Below, one piece after another: positions 34,060-45,353 of a DNA stretch of 64,000 bases; the stretch's first letter is position 1, and each line of letters starts with the position of its first letter. The notes under the pieces were generated by a model that worked only from the letters and a program-made list of their open reading frames with translations, did not search any database and had not been told where the DNA came from. The position numbers and the translations under genes were made by a program. The DNA comes from Marinobacterium rhizophilum DSM 18822 (GTDB lineage Bacteria; Pseudomonadota; Gammaproteobacteria; Pseudomonadales; Balneatricaceae), in assembly GCF_000378045.1 (NCBI RefSeq), contig NZ_KB899105.1:1-64000 (forward strand), written 5' to 3'.

Positions 34060-34989
34060 TTAACAGGCCAATAGCGCCCGGGCCACATCAATATCGTTGA
34101 AAATCTGCTGTTTCAGCTGTTCAAGGCCATCGAACTTGCGCTCTTCGCGAATGAAGGCAGCAAACTCGACGCTCAGCAGCTGACCATAAAGATCGCCTTT
34201 AAAATCAAACAGGTGCGCTTCCAGTACCGGCTGGGTACCGTTAACGGTCGGACGCATACCGATATTGGCCACACCCGGAATCACTCGACCATCGTCCAGC
34301 TGTGCCCGGACCGCATAGACGCCCCGTAACGGCGCGGCAAAGCGATGCATACGCACATTCGCCGTCGGTACACCCAGCGTACGTCCGAGCTGCTGCCCCA
34401 GCATAACGCGCCCGCTGATGCGATAGCGCCGTCCCAGCAGCCGTTCTGCCAGGTCCAGGTCATTCACCGTTAACGCCTGACGTACACGGGTACTGCTGAC
34501 TCGCTCGCCATCCACCAGACAGGTTGACGTACTCTCCACCGAGAAGCCATGGGTCGCGCCCACCTGGCACAACATGGCGTAGTCACCGGCCCGGTCGCAG
34601 CCAAAGCGAAAATCATCGCCCACCACAAAATGCCGTACCGCAAGCCCTTCGAGCAGCAGCGCTTCGATGAAGCCGGCCGCCGACATGTTGCGCAGGCGGT
34701 CATTAAAGGTCAGGCACAGCACCCGATCGAGCCCCTGTTCACGCAGCAGGCGTACTTTTTCATCAAACCGGGTCAGACGCGGTGGCGCATCCTTGCCTGC
34801 GAAAAATTCGCGCGGCTGCGGCTCAAAGATAATCGCCACTGTGGGCAAGCCAAGCTCTCGCCCCTTGGCCTTGACCTGCTCCAGCACCTTGACATGCCCG
34901 AGGTGCACGCCATCGAAATTGCCGATGGTCGCTACGCACACCCGATGCTTGTCGCGCAGATTGTGTAATCCCCGGATCAATTCCATCAA
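34060..34989 (-). CDS. ribF: Bifunctional riboflavin kinase / FAD synthetase
   Basis: Converts riboflavin to FMN and FMN to FAD. The 309-residue protein has an N-terminal nucleotidyltransferase domain ([11 protein letters not shown] near residues 21-31) and a C-terminal riboflavin kinase domain (G[13 protein letters not shown] around 200-215). Two adjacent ATG codons leave the start open by one residue. It heads the ribF-ileS-lspA-fkpB operon, about 140 bp downstream of murJ. Confidence 0.95.
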   Translation of the reverse strand: MMELIRGLHNLRDKHRVCVATIGNFDGVHLGHVKVLEQVKAKGRELGLPTVAIIFEPQPREFFAGKDAPPRLTRFDEKVRLLREQGLDRVLCLTFNDRLRNMSAAGFIEALLLEGLAVRHFVVGDDFRFGCDRAGDYAMLCQVGATHGFSVESTSTCLVDGERVSSTRVRQALTVNDLDLAERLLGRRYRISGRVMLGQQLGRTLGVPTANVRMHRFAAPLRGVYAVRAQLDDGRVIPGVANIGMRPTVNGTQPVLEAHLFDFKGDLYGQLLSVEFAAFIREERKFDGLEQLKQQIFNDIDVARALLAC

Positions 34990-35130
34990 ACGCTAGCCAA
35001 AGCCTGAAAATAAACCGCAGAATTATAACGCAGATGCAACGCAACGAGTACCGCAGCGCCACAAGAAGCCATAACATGAACAAGATACCGCCGCGGCAGC
35101 AGCGTCAGCACTGCCGCCGGGCCGCGACAA

Positions 35131-36693
35131 TCAGGCCCGCAGATGGCGCAGACGCAAGCCCGTGAGCAGCAAGACAGCAGCATAGACGCCCGCCCCCAGC
35201 AGCACCAGCACGGTCATCTGCCAGACCCGGTCCATCAGCCCCCAGTCAAACCACTGCACCACCGCGGGGCTGAGGTAAACCAGCACAGCAACCATCGCTA
35301 CATTCGCACTCCCCAGGCGCAACAGCCAGACAGCCCAGCCCGGCTGCCAGCGAAACACGCCCTCGCGCAGCAGGCCGCGCAGCAGGAGCCCAGCGTTGAG
35401 GAATGCCGACAGGCTCGTGGCCAGGGCCAAGCCGACATGGGCCAGCGGCCAGATCAATATAAGGTTCAGCACCATGTTGACCACCATCGCAATCACGGCA
35501 ATACGTACCGGCGTACGCGTATCCTGTCGAGCAAAGAACCCCGGCGCCAACACCTTGACCAGCATAAAGGCCAGCACGCCGCAGCCATACGCCCGCAGGC
35601 TGCCTGCAGCCATGTCCACATCACGTTCGGTCAGAGCGCCATAGTGGAACAGGGTGATCAGCAGGGGCTTCGCCAGCAAGACCAGCGCCAGCGCCGCCGG
35701 CAGGCCAATCAGCAACACCATGCGCAAAGCCCAGTCCAGCGTGTGGGCGAACTGATCCAGTGACTGCTGCGCATGCTTGCGGGACAACGCTGGCAGGATC
35801 ACCGTCGCAATCGCGATACCGAACACGCCCAGCGGCAACTCGGAGAGGCGATCCGAATAGTAAAGCCAGGATACGCTACCGGCTTGCAGAAAAGACGCCA
35901 GCACCGTATCCAGCAACAAATTGACCTGTGCCACCGAGACACCAAACAGCGCCGGCAGCATCAGCCGCATGACCTGTTTGACCCCCGGATGACTGAAGTC
36001 AATCACGGGCCCCGGCAACAAGCGGATGCGCCACAAGAAGGGCAGCTGAAATGCCAGCTGCACAAAACCCGCCACCAACACGCCCCACGCCAGCGCAAAA
36101 ATAGGCCGCTCAAACCATTCGCTGAACAGCAGCGTTGCGCCAATCAGGCACAGGTTGAGCAACACCGGTGTAAAGGCCGGCACCGCAAAGCGCTCGTAAC
36201 TATTGAGAATAGCACCGGCAAAGGCTGTCATGGAGATCAGCCCCAGGTACGGGAACGTAATGCGCAACATCTCGGAGGCGAGCTCATAGCGCTCGCTGTC
36301 ATGCATATAGAAACCCGGCGCAAAAATCGCCGTCAGCACAGGCGCCGCCACCACCGACAGCACCGTGATGCAAATCAGCACCGAGCCCAGGCTGCCGGCC
36401 ACCCGCGCCACCAGCACCTGCACGTCGAACAGCGTGCGCTGCGCACGGTACTCGGACAGTACCGGCACAAAGGCCTGCGAAAAGGCGCCTTCGGCAAACA
36501 GCCGGCGCAGAAAGTTGGGAATCTTGAACGCAACGAAAAAGGCATCCGCGCTGCCAGAGGCCCCAAAATGGCTCGCCACCACGACATCCCGCACCAGACC
36601 CAGAATGCGCGAGAGCAACGTCATCAACCCAACCAAACCACTGGAACGCAACAGGCCAGCGCTCTTCCTGATTTCTCTACCCTCGTCTGCCAC
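35131..36693 (-). CDS. murJ: Lipid II flippase MurJ
   Basis: Flips the lipid II peptidoglycan precursor across the inner membrane. The 520-residue MviN-type MOP-superfamily protein has about fourteen helices. The N-terminal signature S-G-L-V-G-L-M-T-L-L-S-R-I-L-G-L-V-R-D and the F-F-V-A-F-K-I-P-N-F-L-R-R-L-F-A-E-G motif are clear. I chose the GTG at 36693, which has an AGGGA stretch close upstream, over a TTG at 36708. It is divergent from rpsT. Confidence 0.94.
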   Translation of the reverse strand: MADEGREIRKSAGLLRSSGLVGLMTLLSRILGLVRDVVVASHFGASGSADAFFVAFKIPNFLRRLFAEGAFSQAFVPVLSEYRAQRTLFDVQVLVARVAGSLGSVLICITVLSVVAAPVLTAIFAPGFYMHDSERYELASEMLRITFPYLGLISMTAFAGAILNSYERFAVPAFTPVLLNLCLIGATLLFSEWFERPIFALAWGVLVAGFVQLAFQLPFLWRIRLLPGPVIDFSHPGVKQVMRLMLPALFGVSVAQVNLLLDTVLASFLQAGSVSWLYYSDRLSELPLGVFGIAIATVILPALSRKHAQQSLDQFAHTLDWALRMVLLIGLPAALALVLLAKPLLITLFHYGALTERDVDMAAGSLRAYGCGVLAFMLVKVLAPGFFARQDTRTPVRIAVIAMVVNMVLNLILIWPLAHVGLALATSLSAFLNAGLLLRGLLREGVFRWQPGWAVWLLRLGSANVAMVAVLVYLSPAVVQWFDWGLMDRVWQMTVLVLLGAGVYAAVLLLTGLRLRHLRA

Positions 36694-36772
36694 GATCCCT
36701 ATCCCCAAGCCGCAAGGCGCTGTACAATGCGCTGCATCTTACTGCGTCGCAGATAATAATTCCGCTACTTTA

Positions 36773-36801
36773 TTGACAGTCTCTCGTCAAACAGGAATAA
36801 T
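36773..36801 (+). promoter_or_regulatory. Promoter of rpsT
   Basis: TTGACA (36773-36778), a 17-bp spacer and AATAAT (36796-36801). A hairpin TCGGC/GCCGA follows in the leader just before the gene and may serve the known autogenous control of S20, though that is inference. Confidence 0.75.
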
Positions 36802-36866
36802 CTCGCGTCTTAATTTTCGGCGTTTACTGCCGATGATTTTCCAAATAACTTTGAAGGAGCCGGACT

Positions 36867-37130
36867 GTGGCAAATTCCGCAGGATCTCGTAAACGCGCTC
36901 GCCAGTCGGAGAAGCGTCGCCAGCATAACGCTAGCCTGCGCTCCATGGTGCGTACTTACATCAAGAAAGTCGTAAAAGCGATCGATAGTGGCGACAAAGC
37001 CGCTGCTGAAGGCGCGTTCAAAACCGCCCAGCCGATCATGGACGGCTCTGTAAACAAGGGTCTGTTCAACAAGAACCAGATCGCTCGCACCAAGAGCCGC
37101 CTGAACGCACGCATCAAGGCACTGGCTTAA
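36867..37130 (+). CDS. rpsT: 30S ribosomal protein S20
   Basis: Primary 16S rRNA-binding protein of the small subunit body. The 87-residue, strongly basic three-helix protein begins A-N-S-A-G-S-R-K-R-A-R-Q and ends with the A-R-I-K-A-L-A segment of the family. GAAGGAG lies just ahead of the GTG start. It is monocistronic, divergent from murJ and closed by a terminator at 37173. Confidence 0.97.
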   Translation: MANSAGSRKRARQSEKRRQHNASLRSMVRTYIKKVVKAIDSGDKAAAEGAFKTAQPIMDGSVNKGLFNKNQIARTKSRLNARIKALA

Positions 37131-37172
37131 CCCCCAGCTGCACGATGACGCAGGGCCCACAAAGCCCTGCCA

Positions 37173-37204
37173 TAAAAAAAACCGGCCCAAGCCGGTTTTT
37201 TTAT
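37173..37204. terminator. Bidirectional terminator between rpsT and proB
   Basis: AAAAAAACCGGC, loop CCAA, GCCGGTTTTTTT: an inverted repeat with A and T flanks, downstream of both rpsT (+) and proB (-). Confidence 0.9.
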
Positions 37205-37255
37205 GTCTAATGATCTAGACGATCTAGCCATCCACAACCCGGCCCGCCAGCCCGA

Positions 37256-38380
37256 TCAGGCCAGCGCCAGGTTATCGCGATGCACCAACTCAACTTCACC
37301 CATATAGCCCAGCAACGACTCGATCATTGAGCTCGGCTTGCCAATCAGCTTGCGCGCATCCTTGGCACCGTAATTCGCAAGACCTCGACCGACAATACGC
37401 CCCTGCTCGTCCTGCAGCACCACCATTTCACCGCGTGAAAACTCTCCCGACAGGTCTCTCACCCCCGCCGGCAAAAGGCTCTTGCCACGCTCGCGCAATG
37501 CAGCCACAGCACCGGCATCCAGCACCAGAATACCGCGCGCCTGCAGATGACCGGCAATCCATTGCTTGCGTGCAGCCTCAGGACTGCGCTCCGGCACCAG
37601 CAGCGTCCCCACAGCCTCACCCGCCTTGAGCCGGAGCAGCACGTCCGCCTCTCGACCACTGGCAATCACCGTCACCGCACCACTGCGCGCAGCCAGCCTC
37701 GCGGCACGGACCTTGGTCGCCATGCCACCACGACCCAGCTTGCCACCACCACCGGCCATTGCGATCAGCGCATCATCCTCAGCACGCGCCTCAGAAACGA
37801 AGGCGGCATCCGGATTGGAACGCGGATCCGACTCAAACAACCCCAACTGGTCGGTCAGCAGAATCAGACCATCCGCCTCAACCAGGTTGGCCACCAAGGC
37901 CCCCAGGGTATCGTTATCGCCAAAGCGGATCTCGTCGGTGACGACCGTGTCATTCTCGTTCACTACCGGCACCACACCCAGGCGAATCAACTCACCCAGA
38001 GCTGCCCGCGCATTGAGATAGCGCTTGCGGTTGGACAAATCCTCATGTGTCAGCAGGATCTGCGCCGTGTGGGTACCATGGCGCTGAAAATTAGCCTCGT
38101 AGGCCTGCACCAGCCCCATCTGCCCGACAGCCGCAGCGGCCTGCAGACGGTACATCTCATGCGGACGCTTCGACCAACCCAGCCGCGTCACACCCTCGGC
38201 AACGGCGCCCGAAGAGACCAGCAGCACTTCCATTCCTTCGGCACGCAGCGCGGCAAGCTGATCAACCCAGCGAGAAATCGCCTCCTGATCAAGCCCCCGG
38301 CCATCATTGGTCAGCAAGGCACTGCCGATCTTAACGACCCAGCGCCGCGCTTTTTTCAGCCTGTTCCTACCCGTGGACAC
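37256..38380 (-). CDS. proB: Glutamate 5-kinase
   Basis: First step of proline synthesis: phosphorylates glutamate to gamma-glutamyl phosphate. The 374-residue protein has an amino acid kinase domain ([10 protein letters not shown], then V-N-E-N-D-T-V-V and [14 protein letters not shown]) and a C-terminal PUA domain from about residue 285. The GTG start at 38380 has AGAGG upstream. It follows obgE by 15 bp, the same order as in Pseudomonas. Confidence 0.96.
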   Translation of the reverse strand: MSTGRNRLKKARRWVVKIGSALLTNDGRGLDQEAISRWVDQLAALRAEGMEVLLVSSGAVAEGVTRLGWSKRPHEMYRLQAAAAVGQMGLVQAYEANFQRHGTHTAQILLTHEDLSNRKRYLNARAALGELIRLGVVPVVNENDTVVTDEIRFGDNDTLGALVANLVEADGLILLTDQLGLFESDPRSNPDAAFVSEARAEDDALIAMAGGGGKLGRGGMATKVRAARLAARSGAVTVIASGREADVLLRLKAGEAVGTLLVPERSPEAARKQWIAGHLQARGILVLDAGAVAALRERGKSLLPAGVRDLSGEFSRGEMVVLQDEQGRIVGRGLANYGAKDARKLIGKPSSMIESLLGYMGEVELVHRDNLALA

Positions 38381-38395
38381 CCGTGAATCCTCTAC

Positions 38396-39795
<1,400 letters not shown>

Positions 39796-39825
39796 AAAAA
39801 AGCCCCGCACAGGCGGAGCTTTTTT
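39796..39825. terminator. Terminator after rpmA
   Basis: On the minus strand, AAAAAAGCTCCGC, loop CTGT, GCGGGGCTTTTTT: a GC-rich stem with one U-G wobble and a T run, 18 bp past the rpmA stop. Confidence 0.85.
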
Positions 39826-39843
39826 CGAACATCAAAACGCGAA

Positions 39844-40101
39844 TCAGGCAGGTACGATACTGATGTACTTGCGCTTGTTTTCGCCCTTGATTTCAAACTT
39901 TACTACGCCATCCGCTTTCGCGAACAGAGTGTGATCCTTGCCCAGACCAACATTGGTGCCGGCATGGAACTTGGTGCCACGCTGACGAACCAGGATGTTA
40001 CCTGCAGCAACAACCTGACCACCGTAGCGTTTTACACCAAGGCGTTTCGATTCTGAGTCGCGACCGTTACGAGTCGAGCCACCCGCTTTCTTATGAGCCA
40101 T
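39844..40101 (-). CDS. rpmA: 50S ribosomal protein L27
   Basis: An 85-residue large-subunit protein whose N-terminus ([15 protein letters not shown]) reaches the peptidyl transferase centre. The G[20 protein letters not shown] motif is intact. There is no N-terminal extension of the kind cleaved in Firmicutes. It follows rplU by 25 bp. Confidence 0.97.
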   Translation of the reverse strand: MAHKKAGGSTRNGRDSESKRLGVKRYGGQVVAAGNILVRQRGTKFHAGTNVGLGKDHTLFAKADGVVKFEIKGENKRKYISIVPA

Positions 40102-40126
40102 TTTCTATCTCCTGATCGAGGTTGCG

Positions 40127-40438
40127 TTAAGCACTGATACCAGTGATCTTCACTTCAGTGAACGACTGACGATGACCCTGACGTTTCATGTGGTGCTTAC
40201 GACGCTTGAACTTCAGGATGGTAACTTTCTTGCCGCGACCGTGCTCAACAACTTCAGCAGTCACTTTGGCACCATCAACAACCGGCGCACCGATTTTGAT
40301 GTCATCACCGGCACCAACCAGCAGCACACGGTCAAACTCTACGCTGGAACCCAGCTCTGCCGGCAGCTTTTCAAGCCGTACAGTCTGTCCTTCCTGAACG
40401 CGGTACTGCTTACCACCGCTAACGATTACTGCGTACAT
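40127..40438 (-). CDS. rplU: 50S ribosomal protein L21
   Basis: A 103-residue rRNA-binding protein ([13 protein letters not shown] at the N-terminus; [14 protein letters not shown] near the C-terminus). It is first in the rplU-rpmA operon and divergent from ispB. A CTGGAGAAAG ribosome binding site precedes the ATG. Confidence 0.97.
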   Translation of the reverse strand: MYAVIVSGGKQYRVQEGQTVRLEKLPAELGSSVEFDRVLLVGAGDDIKIGAPVVDGAKVTAEVVEHGRGKKVTILKFKRRKHHMKRQGHRQSFTEVKITGISA

Positions 40439-40661
40439 TTCTTTCTCCAGGTAATGCTCATCCGGCTACTATGAATAACAACCTACTTCTAAGGGTTAAA
40501 CCCTATGATAGGGAGCAAATTTGGATGAGCTCAGGGCGGGGGATTCTATAGCAAAGACAGCCCAAACTCAAGCCGAATGCCGGCGATTTATACAGCCTGC
40601 CGACAAAGCGCCATTTCCGACCCCGAACACCGACATCATGGGCCTTTAGACCGGCACTTTC

Positions 40662-40690
40662 TTGACACCCTTGCGGGCACCCCCTAGCAT
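40662..40690 (+). promoter_or_regulatory. Promoter of ispB
   Basis: TTGACA (40662-40667), a 17-bp spacer and TAGCAT (40685-40690), about 38 bp ahead of the ispB ATG. The rest of the 290-bp rplU-ispB divergent gap shows only a short GGGTTTAACCC palindrome near 40492. Confidence 0.7.
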
Positions 40691-40728
40691 GCGCGCTTAC
40701 CATTCGTACAGTCGACGACCCTCCCCAC

Positions 40729-41697
40729 ATGCAGCCACATCAGCTAAATCCGGCGATCGAGCCGCAGTTCGAAGCCGTTAATGACTACATTCTCAACCAT
40801 TTGGGCTCCACCGTCCCGCTGGTCGAGAAGATTGGCCACTATATAGTTGAAAGTGGCGGCAAGCGCTTGCGTCCGCTGCTGGTATTACTGAGCGCCAACG
40901 CCTGTGGCTACAAGGGTGAACACCATATTCCACTGGCTGCAATCGTGGAATTTATCCATACCGCCACCCTGCTGCATGATGATGTGGTCGATAATTCAGA
41001 CCTGCGTCGCGGCAAGGATACAGCCAACGCGCGCTGGGGCAATGCACCGAGCGTGCTGGTCGGTGACTTTCTTTACAGCCGTGCCTTTCAGGTGATGGTC
41101 GAAATAGGCAGCATGGACATCATGCATGTCATTTCCAATGCCACCAACGTCATCGCCGAAGGCGAAGTCCTGCAACTGCTTAACTGCAAGAACCCGGACA
41201 CCACTGAAGACGCCTATATGCAGGTAATTATAGGCAAGACAGCAACCCTGTTTGAAGCCGCCACCGAGACCGGCGCCATTCTTGCCGATGCGACCGCCGC
41301 CGAGCGGGATGCACTGCGACTTTATGGTCGCCACCTGGGCATCGCCTTCCAGCTGGTCGATGACCTCATGGATTATCTCTCCAGCGCTGAAGAAATGGGC
41401 AAGAATGTCGGCGACGACCTGGCCGAAGGCAAACCGACGCTGCCACTGATCCAGGCCATGAAAGCCGGCACCGTCGAAGAGCGCCAACTGATTCGCCAGT
41501 GCATTCGAAAAGGCGGCCTGGACGACCTGCAGCCTATTCTGGATATAGTGCAACGCACCGGCGCCATCGACTACACCCGCGCTGCGGCACATCGCGCAGC
41601 TGCAAGCGCCTGCGAAGCACTCGAAGCGCTGCCTGCCAGCTCTTTCAAGAACACCTTGCAGCAACTGGCCGAGATGGCGGTCAACCGCACTCACTGA
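40729..41697 (+). CDS. ispB: Octaprenyl/polyprenyl diphosphate synthase
   Basis: Makes the long isoprenoid side chain of ubiquinone by trans-condensation of isopentenyl units. The 322-residue protein has both aspartate-rich motifs: D84-D-V-V-D88 in L-L-H-D-D-V-V-D and D210-D-L-M-D214. The chain length cannot be read from sequence; Gammaproteobacteria use C40 or C45. Divergence from rplU-rpmA is the usual arrangement. Confidence 0.94.
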   Translation: MQPHQLNPAIEPQFEAVNDYILNHLGSTVPLVEKIGHYIVESGGKRLRPLLVLLSANACGYKGEHHIPLAAIVEFIHTATLLHDDVVDNSDLRRGKDTANARWGNAPSVLVGDFLYSRAFQVMVEIGSMDIMHVISNATNVIAEGEVLQLLNCKNPDTTEDAYMQVIIGKTATLFEAATETGAILADATAAERDALRLYGRHLGIAFQLVDDLMDYLSSAEEMGKNVGDDLAEGKPTLPLIQAMKAGTVEERQLIRQCIRKGGLDDLQPILDIVQRTGAIDYTRAAAHRAAASACEALEALPASSFKNTLQQLAEMAVNRTH

Positions 41698-41839
41698 TCA
41701 TGCAAGCAGGGCCTGTGCTCCTGTCATACAGGAGCATCCCCGGCCCCGATAGCCGCCCATGCCGGAGCGAAATGCACCCACAATGGCGCCAGCCCGGCAG
41801 AAACAAGCCCCAAACAGTGCTTCAGGGCGCCCGACCCGC

Positions 41840-41845
41840 TATAAT
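41840..41845 (+). promoter_or_regulatory. Candidate -10 of the fabA promoter
   Basis: An exact TATAAT, 40 bp ahead of the fabA ATG. The -35 region (near 41816-41822) is poor, which would fit an activated or weak promoter. I recognise no FabR or DesT site. Confidence 0.4.
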
Positions 41846-41884
41846 CTGCGGATATTTTTAGCTGAAACCTATAAGACTTCCCCT

Positions 41885-42400
41885 ATGACAAAACCTTCTT
41901 CTTTCGATCGCGAAGACCTGCTGCGCTGCGGCCACGGCGAAATGTTCGGCCCGGGCAACGCCCAGCTGCCCGTCGACAACATGCTGATGATGGACCGGGT
42001 CGTTAACATCGCCTCCGAAGGCGGTCTCTATGGCAAGGGCGAAATCATTGCCGAGCTCGATATCAACCCCGACCTCTGGTTCTTTCAGTGCCACTTCCCC
42101 GGTGACCCTGTCATGCCGGGCTGCCTGGGCCTGGATGCCATGTGGCAGCTGGTCGGTTTCTACCTGGGCTGGCGCGGCAACAAGGGACGCGGGCGCGCCC
42201 TGGGCTCGGGCGAAGTCAAGTTCACCGGCCAGGTTCTGCCGACGGCGAAAAAAGTGACCTACCACATCCACCTCAAGCGTGTAATCGAACGCAAGCTCGT
42301 CATGGGCATCGCCGACGGGTCGGTGTTTGTTGATGGCCGCGAAATCTACACTGCCAAAGATCTGCGTGTCGGGCTTTTCACCACTACCGACAACTTCTAA
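41885..42400 (+). CDS. fabA: 3-hydroxydecanoyl-ACP dehydratase/isomerase FabA
   Basis: Introduces the cis double bond in unsaturated fatty acid synthesis by dehydrating 3-hydroxydecanoyl-ACP and isomerising the trans-2 to the cis-3 product. The 171-residue protein carries the catalytic His70 and Asp84 in [16 protein letters not shown], with the same numbering as E. coli. I chose the ATG at 41885; the open frame extends upstream over the promoter. It pairs with fabB 150 bp downstream. Confidence 0.97.
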   Translation: MTKPSSFDREDLLRCGHGEMFGPGNAQLPVDNMLMMDRVVNIASEGGLYGKGEIIAELDINPDLWFFQCHFPGDPVMPGCLGLDAMWQLVGFYLGWRGNKGRGRALGSGEVKFTGQVLPTAKKVTYHIHLKRVIERKLVMGIADGSVFVDGREIYTAKDLRVGLFTTTDNF

Positions 42401-42408
42401 GCAGCACC

Positions 42409-42436
42409 GGGGCGGCCGCCAGAAGGCCGCCGCCCC
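42409..42436 (+). other. GC-rich hairpin between fabA and fabB
   Basis: GGGGCGGC (42409-42416) pairs with GCCGCCCC (42429-42436) without a following T run. It may be a pause, processing or partial attenuation site that tunes fabB relative to fabA. Function inferred. Confidence 0.35.
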
Positions 42437-42549
42437 GCTCAATCCCGATAAAACCTAATTCAGGTAGCCTTCAGAGGCGCTTTATCGGACAATAGGCGGT
42501 CTAAATATCCGCAAAGAACATTACCTTAGTGAAACACAAGAGGCCTCAC

Positions 42550-43767
42550 ATGCGTCGTGTCGTTGTTACAGGTATGGGGATTGTGTCCTGTCTGGGCACC
42601 GACAAGGAATCCGTCCTCAGCGCCCTTCAGGAAGGCCGTTCCGGCATCAAATTCCAGGAAGAATACAAGGAACTCGGCTTTCGCAGCCAGGTTGCCGGCA
42701 GTATCGACCTGGATCTTGAATCCCTGATCGACCGTAAACTGTTGCGCTTTATGGGCAACGCTGCCGCCTACGCCTACCTGGCCATGGACCAGGCAGTCAA
42801 GGATTCCGGCCTGAGCGAAGATCAGGTATCCAACGTACGCACCGGCCTGATCGCCGGCTCCGGTGGCGCTTCATCCGCCGACATCGTTGAAACCGCTGAT
42901 ATTCTGCGTACCAAGGGCGTCCGTCGCGTGGGCCCTTACCGCGTAACCCGCACCATGGGCAGCACCGTATCCGCCTGTCTGGCTACGCCATTCAAGATCA
43001 AGGGCGTGAACTACTCCATCACCTCTGCCTGCGCCACCAGTGCACACTGCATCGGCAACGCCATGGAGCAGATTCAGCTGGGCAAGCAGGATGTGGTTTT
43101 TGCCGGCGGCGGCGAAGAGCTGCACTGGTCCCTGAGCGTCATGTTTGATGCCATGGGCGCACTGTCCAGCAAATACAACGACACGCCGGAAAAAGCCTCC
43201 CGCGCCTATGACGCCAACCGAGATGGCTTCGTCATCGCCGGCGGCGCCGGCATGCTGGTACTCGAAGATCTCGAGCACGCCAAGGCCCGCGGCGCCAAGA
43301 TCTACGCCGAACTGGTCGGCTACGGCGCAACGTCCGACGGCTACGACATGGTCGCCCCCTCAGGTGAAGGCGCTCTGCGCTGCATGCAGCAGGCCATGGC
43401 CACCGTAGACGGCCCGATCGACTACATCAATTCCCACGGCACCTCCACCCCGGCCGGCGATATCCAGGAATTGAAGGCGATGAAGCAAACGTTCGGCGAC
43501 AACATGCCGACCGTCAGCTCCACCAAGTCCCTGACTGGCCACTCGCTTGGCGCCACCGGCGCGCAGGAAGCAATTTACTGCCTGCTGATGCAACAGAACA
43601 ACTTCGTCTGCGCCTCTGCCAACATCGAGCAGCTCGATCCGGAAGCCGAAGGCCTGCCGATCGCCACCTCGCGTATCGATAACGTCAACCTGGAACGCGT
43701 GATGTCCAACAGCTTCGGCTTTGGCGGCACGAACTCCACTCTGGTATTCCAGAAGTACACCGGCTGA
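42550..43767 (+). CDS. fabB: 3-oxoacyl-ACP synthase I FabB
   Basis: Condensing enzyme that elongates cis-3-decenoyl-ACP, needed for unsaturated fatty acids. The 405-residue protein has the Cys-His-His triad: Cys161 in [10 protein letters not shown], His296 in N-S-H-G-T-S-T-P and His331 in [12 protein letters not shown]. The ATG at 42550 with AAGAGG upstream gives the family N-terminus M-R-R-V-V-V-T-G; a GTG seven codons earlier is less likely. A strong terminator follows. Confidence 0.97.
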   Translation: MRRVVVTGMGIVSCLGTDKESVLSALQEGRSGIKFQEEYKELGFRSQVAGSIDLDLESLIDRKLLRFMGNAAAYAYLAMDQAVKDSGLSEDQVSNVRTGLIAGSGGASSADIVETADILRTKGVRRVGPYRVTRTMGSTVSACLATPFKIKGVNYSITSACATSAHCIGNAMEQIQLGKQDVVFAGGGEELHWSLSVMFDAMGALSSKYNDTPEKASRAYDANRDGFVIAGGAGMLVLEDLEHAKARGAKIYAELVGYGATSDGYDMVAPSGEGALRCMQQAMATVDGPIDYINSHGTSTPAGDIQELKAMKQTFGDNMPTVSSTKSLTGHSLGATGAQEAIYCLLMQQNNFVCASANIEQLDPEAEGLPIATSRIDNVNLERVMSNSFGFGGTNSTLVFQKYTG

Positions 43768-43796
43768 TAAATCCTTCCCGCGTACAGGTCTGCTCG

Positions 43797-43840
43797 CCAG
43801 ACACAAAAAAGCCGCTTTGATAGCGGCTTTTTTGTGTCTG
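43797..43840. terminator. Bidirectional terminator between fabB and plsC
   Basis: AAAAAAGCCGCT, loop TTGAT, AGCGGCTTTTTT, with symmetry extending outward through CAGACAC/GTGTCTG. It serves fabB (+) and the acyltransferase gene on the minus strand. Confidence 0.92.
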
Positions 43841-43880
43841 GCGCCTGGCTTCAAGCTAGCCAGACCGACGACAACCTGAC

Positions 43881-44612
43881 TCAGGCACCGATTGCGCGCA
43901 TCTCCTGCTCGATCCAGGTCACGGATTCCTGGTGAACTTCATCCACTTTGCGCTCCACGGTCTCCAGCGGCTTACCGATGCGCACCTGCACCGTACCCGG
44001 AAACTTCACAAAGCTTTTACCCGGCCAATAGAGACCCGCATTGTGCACGATAGGCACCACTGGCACCTGGCTGTCGACCGCCAGCATGGCGCCGCCCTTG
44101 TTGAAACGCCCCATTTCCCCCACCTTGACGCGGGTTCCCTGCGGAAAAATCAGCACCGGCACCTGCTGCGCCAGACGATCACGCCCCTGCGCCAGCAACT
44201 GCTTCAGCGCCCCACGGCGCTGACTGCGGTCCAGCGCAATGGGCTGCAGCATGGCGAGCGCCCAGCCGAAAAAGGGCAATTTGAGCAGCTCCTGCTTCAG
44301 CACTACCGCCTGGGGGCGAACCAGCGTTTGAAAATAAAGGGTTTCCCATTCGCTCTGATGATTTGCCACCACGACGTAGGCGCCGCTGCGCGGCAGATTT
44401 TCCAGCCCCGTGACTTCAAACTTCACGCCACAGCAGATGCGCAGCCAGAACATGTAGAAATAGTTCAGCACCGTAAACAGCTTGAAGCGGGGGCGGAACG
44501 GCAGCGCCCAGCCGACCAGCAGACAAAACGCCGAATACAGAATCGTCACCGGGTAGAAGCCGGCATAAAACAGGGTCGCCCGCAAATAATGCAGCGGTGT
44601 AGCTGTAGGCAT
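43881..44612 (-). CDS. plsC: 1-acyl-sn-glycerol-3-phosphate acyltransferase (PlsC family)
   Basis: Acylates lysophosphatidate to phosphatidate in phospholipid synthesis. The 243-residue protein has an N-terminal membrane helix, the active-site box N-H-Q-S-E-W-E (H-x4-E rather than the commoner H-x4-D) and the substrate motif F-P-Q-G-T-R. The Glu variant occurs in a known Pseudomonas subgroup. It begins 3 bp after the moaD stop codon, at the end of the molybdopterin operon and in the place where moaE might be expected. Confidence 0.88.
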   Translation of the reverse strand: MPTATPLHYLRATLFYAGFYPVTILYSAFCLLVGWALPFRPRFKLFTVLNYFYMFWLRICCGVKFEVTGLENLPRSGAYVVVANHQSEWETLYFQTLVRPQAVVLKQELLKLPFFGWALAMLQPIALDRSQRRGALKQLLAQGRDRLAQQVPVLIFPQGTRVKVGEMGRFNKGGAMLAVDSQVPVVPIVHNAGLYWPGKSFVKFPGTVQVRIGKPLETVERKVDEVHQESVTWIEQEMRAIGA

Positions 44613-44614
44613 TC

Positions 44615-44872
44615 TCAGCCTCCGGTAACCGGTGGGAAAAAGGCAACTTCATCGCCATCCGCCAGGGACGTCGACACGCCGACCATCTCCTGATTAACCG
44701 CGACCAGCAGATTCGGCGCCTTGAGCACCGACTGCCATCGCTCGCCGCGCTCAGACACCAGATAATCGATCAGCTCGTCGACCCGGGTCACTGCGGTGGG
44801 GCACTGCAGCGTCTCGGAATCCAGACCGAGCTGCTCCCGCACACGCGCAAAATAAACCAACTGCAATTTCAT
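44615..44872 (-). CDS. moaD: Molybdopterin synthase sulfur carrier subunit MoaD
   Basis: A ubiquitin-fold protein of 85 residues that donates sulfur from its C-terminal thiocarboxylate to precursor Z. The required Gly-Gly C-terminus is present (P-P-V-T-G-G), as is the N-terminal V-x-Y-F-A-R-V-R-E-x-L-G motif. It starts one base after the moaC stop. Its partner MoaE, the catalytic large subunit, is not in the window. Confidence 0.92.
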   Translation of the reverse strand: MKLQLVYFARVREQLGLDSETLQCPTAVTRVDELIDYLVSERGERWQSVLKAPNLLVAVNQEMVGVSTSLADGDEVAFFPPVTGG

Positions 44873-44873
44873 G

Positions 44874-45353
44874 CTATTCCTCTACTTTCCAGTGCCCGCT
44901 CTTGCCGCCTTTCTTTTCCATCACCCGCACACCCGAGATGACCATGCCGCGATCCACCGCCTTGCACATGTCATACAGCGTGAGCGCTGCAACGCTGGCA
45001 GCGGTCAGGGCTTCCATCTCCACCCCTGTTTGCCCTGCCAGCTTGCAGGTGGCGGTAATCTCGATGCGGTTTTGTTCAGGTACCGGCACCAGCTCCACCG
45101 CAACCTTGCTCAGCATCAGCGGGTGACACAACGGTATCAGCTCCCAGGTACGCTTGGCCGCCTGGATACCGGCAATACGCGCGACCGCCAGCACATCGCC
45201 TTTCTTGTGGCCACCTTCGATAATCAGCCGCAGCGTTTCTGGCAGCATCTCTATATCGGCCCGCGCCACCGCTTCCCGGTAGGTCACGTCCTTGGCGGAC
45301 ACATCCACCATATGGGCATGCCCCTGGTCATCCAGGTGAGTAAGCTTGCTCAT
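44874..45353 (-). CDS. moaC: Cyclic pyranopterin monophosphate synthase MoaC
   Basis: Acts with MoaA in the first step of molybdenum cofactor synthesis. The 159-residue protein has the family blocks [32 protein letters not shown]-x-Y-D-M-C-K and the C-terminal K-x-G-G-K-S-G. It overlaps the upstream acyltransferase gene by 4 bp and precedes moaD. moaA is not visible. Confidence 0.96.
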   Translation of the reverse strand: MSKLTHLDDQGHAHMVDVSAKDVTYREAVARADIEMLPETLRLIIEGGHKKGDVLAVARIAGIQAAKRTWELIPLCHPLMLSKVAVELVPVPEQNRIEITATCKLAGQTGVEMEALTAASVAALTLYDMCKAVDRGMVISGVRVMEKKGGKSGHWKVEE

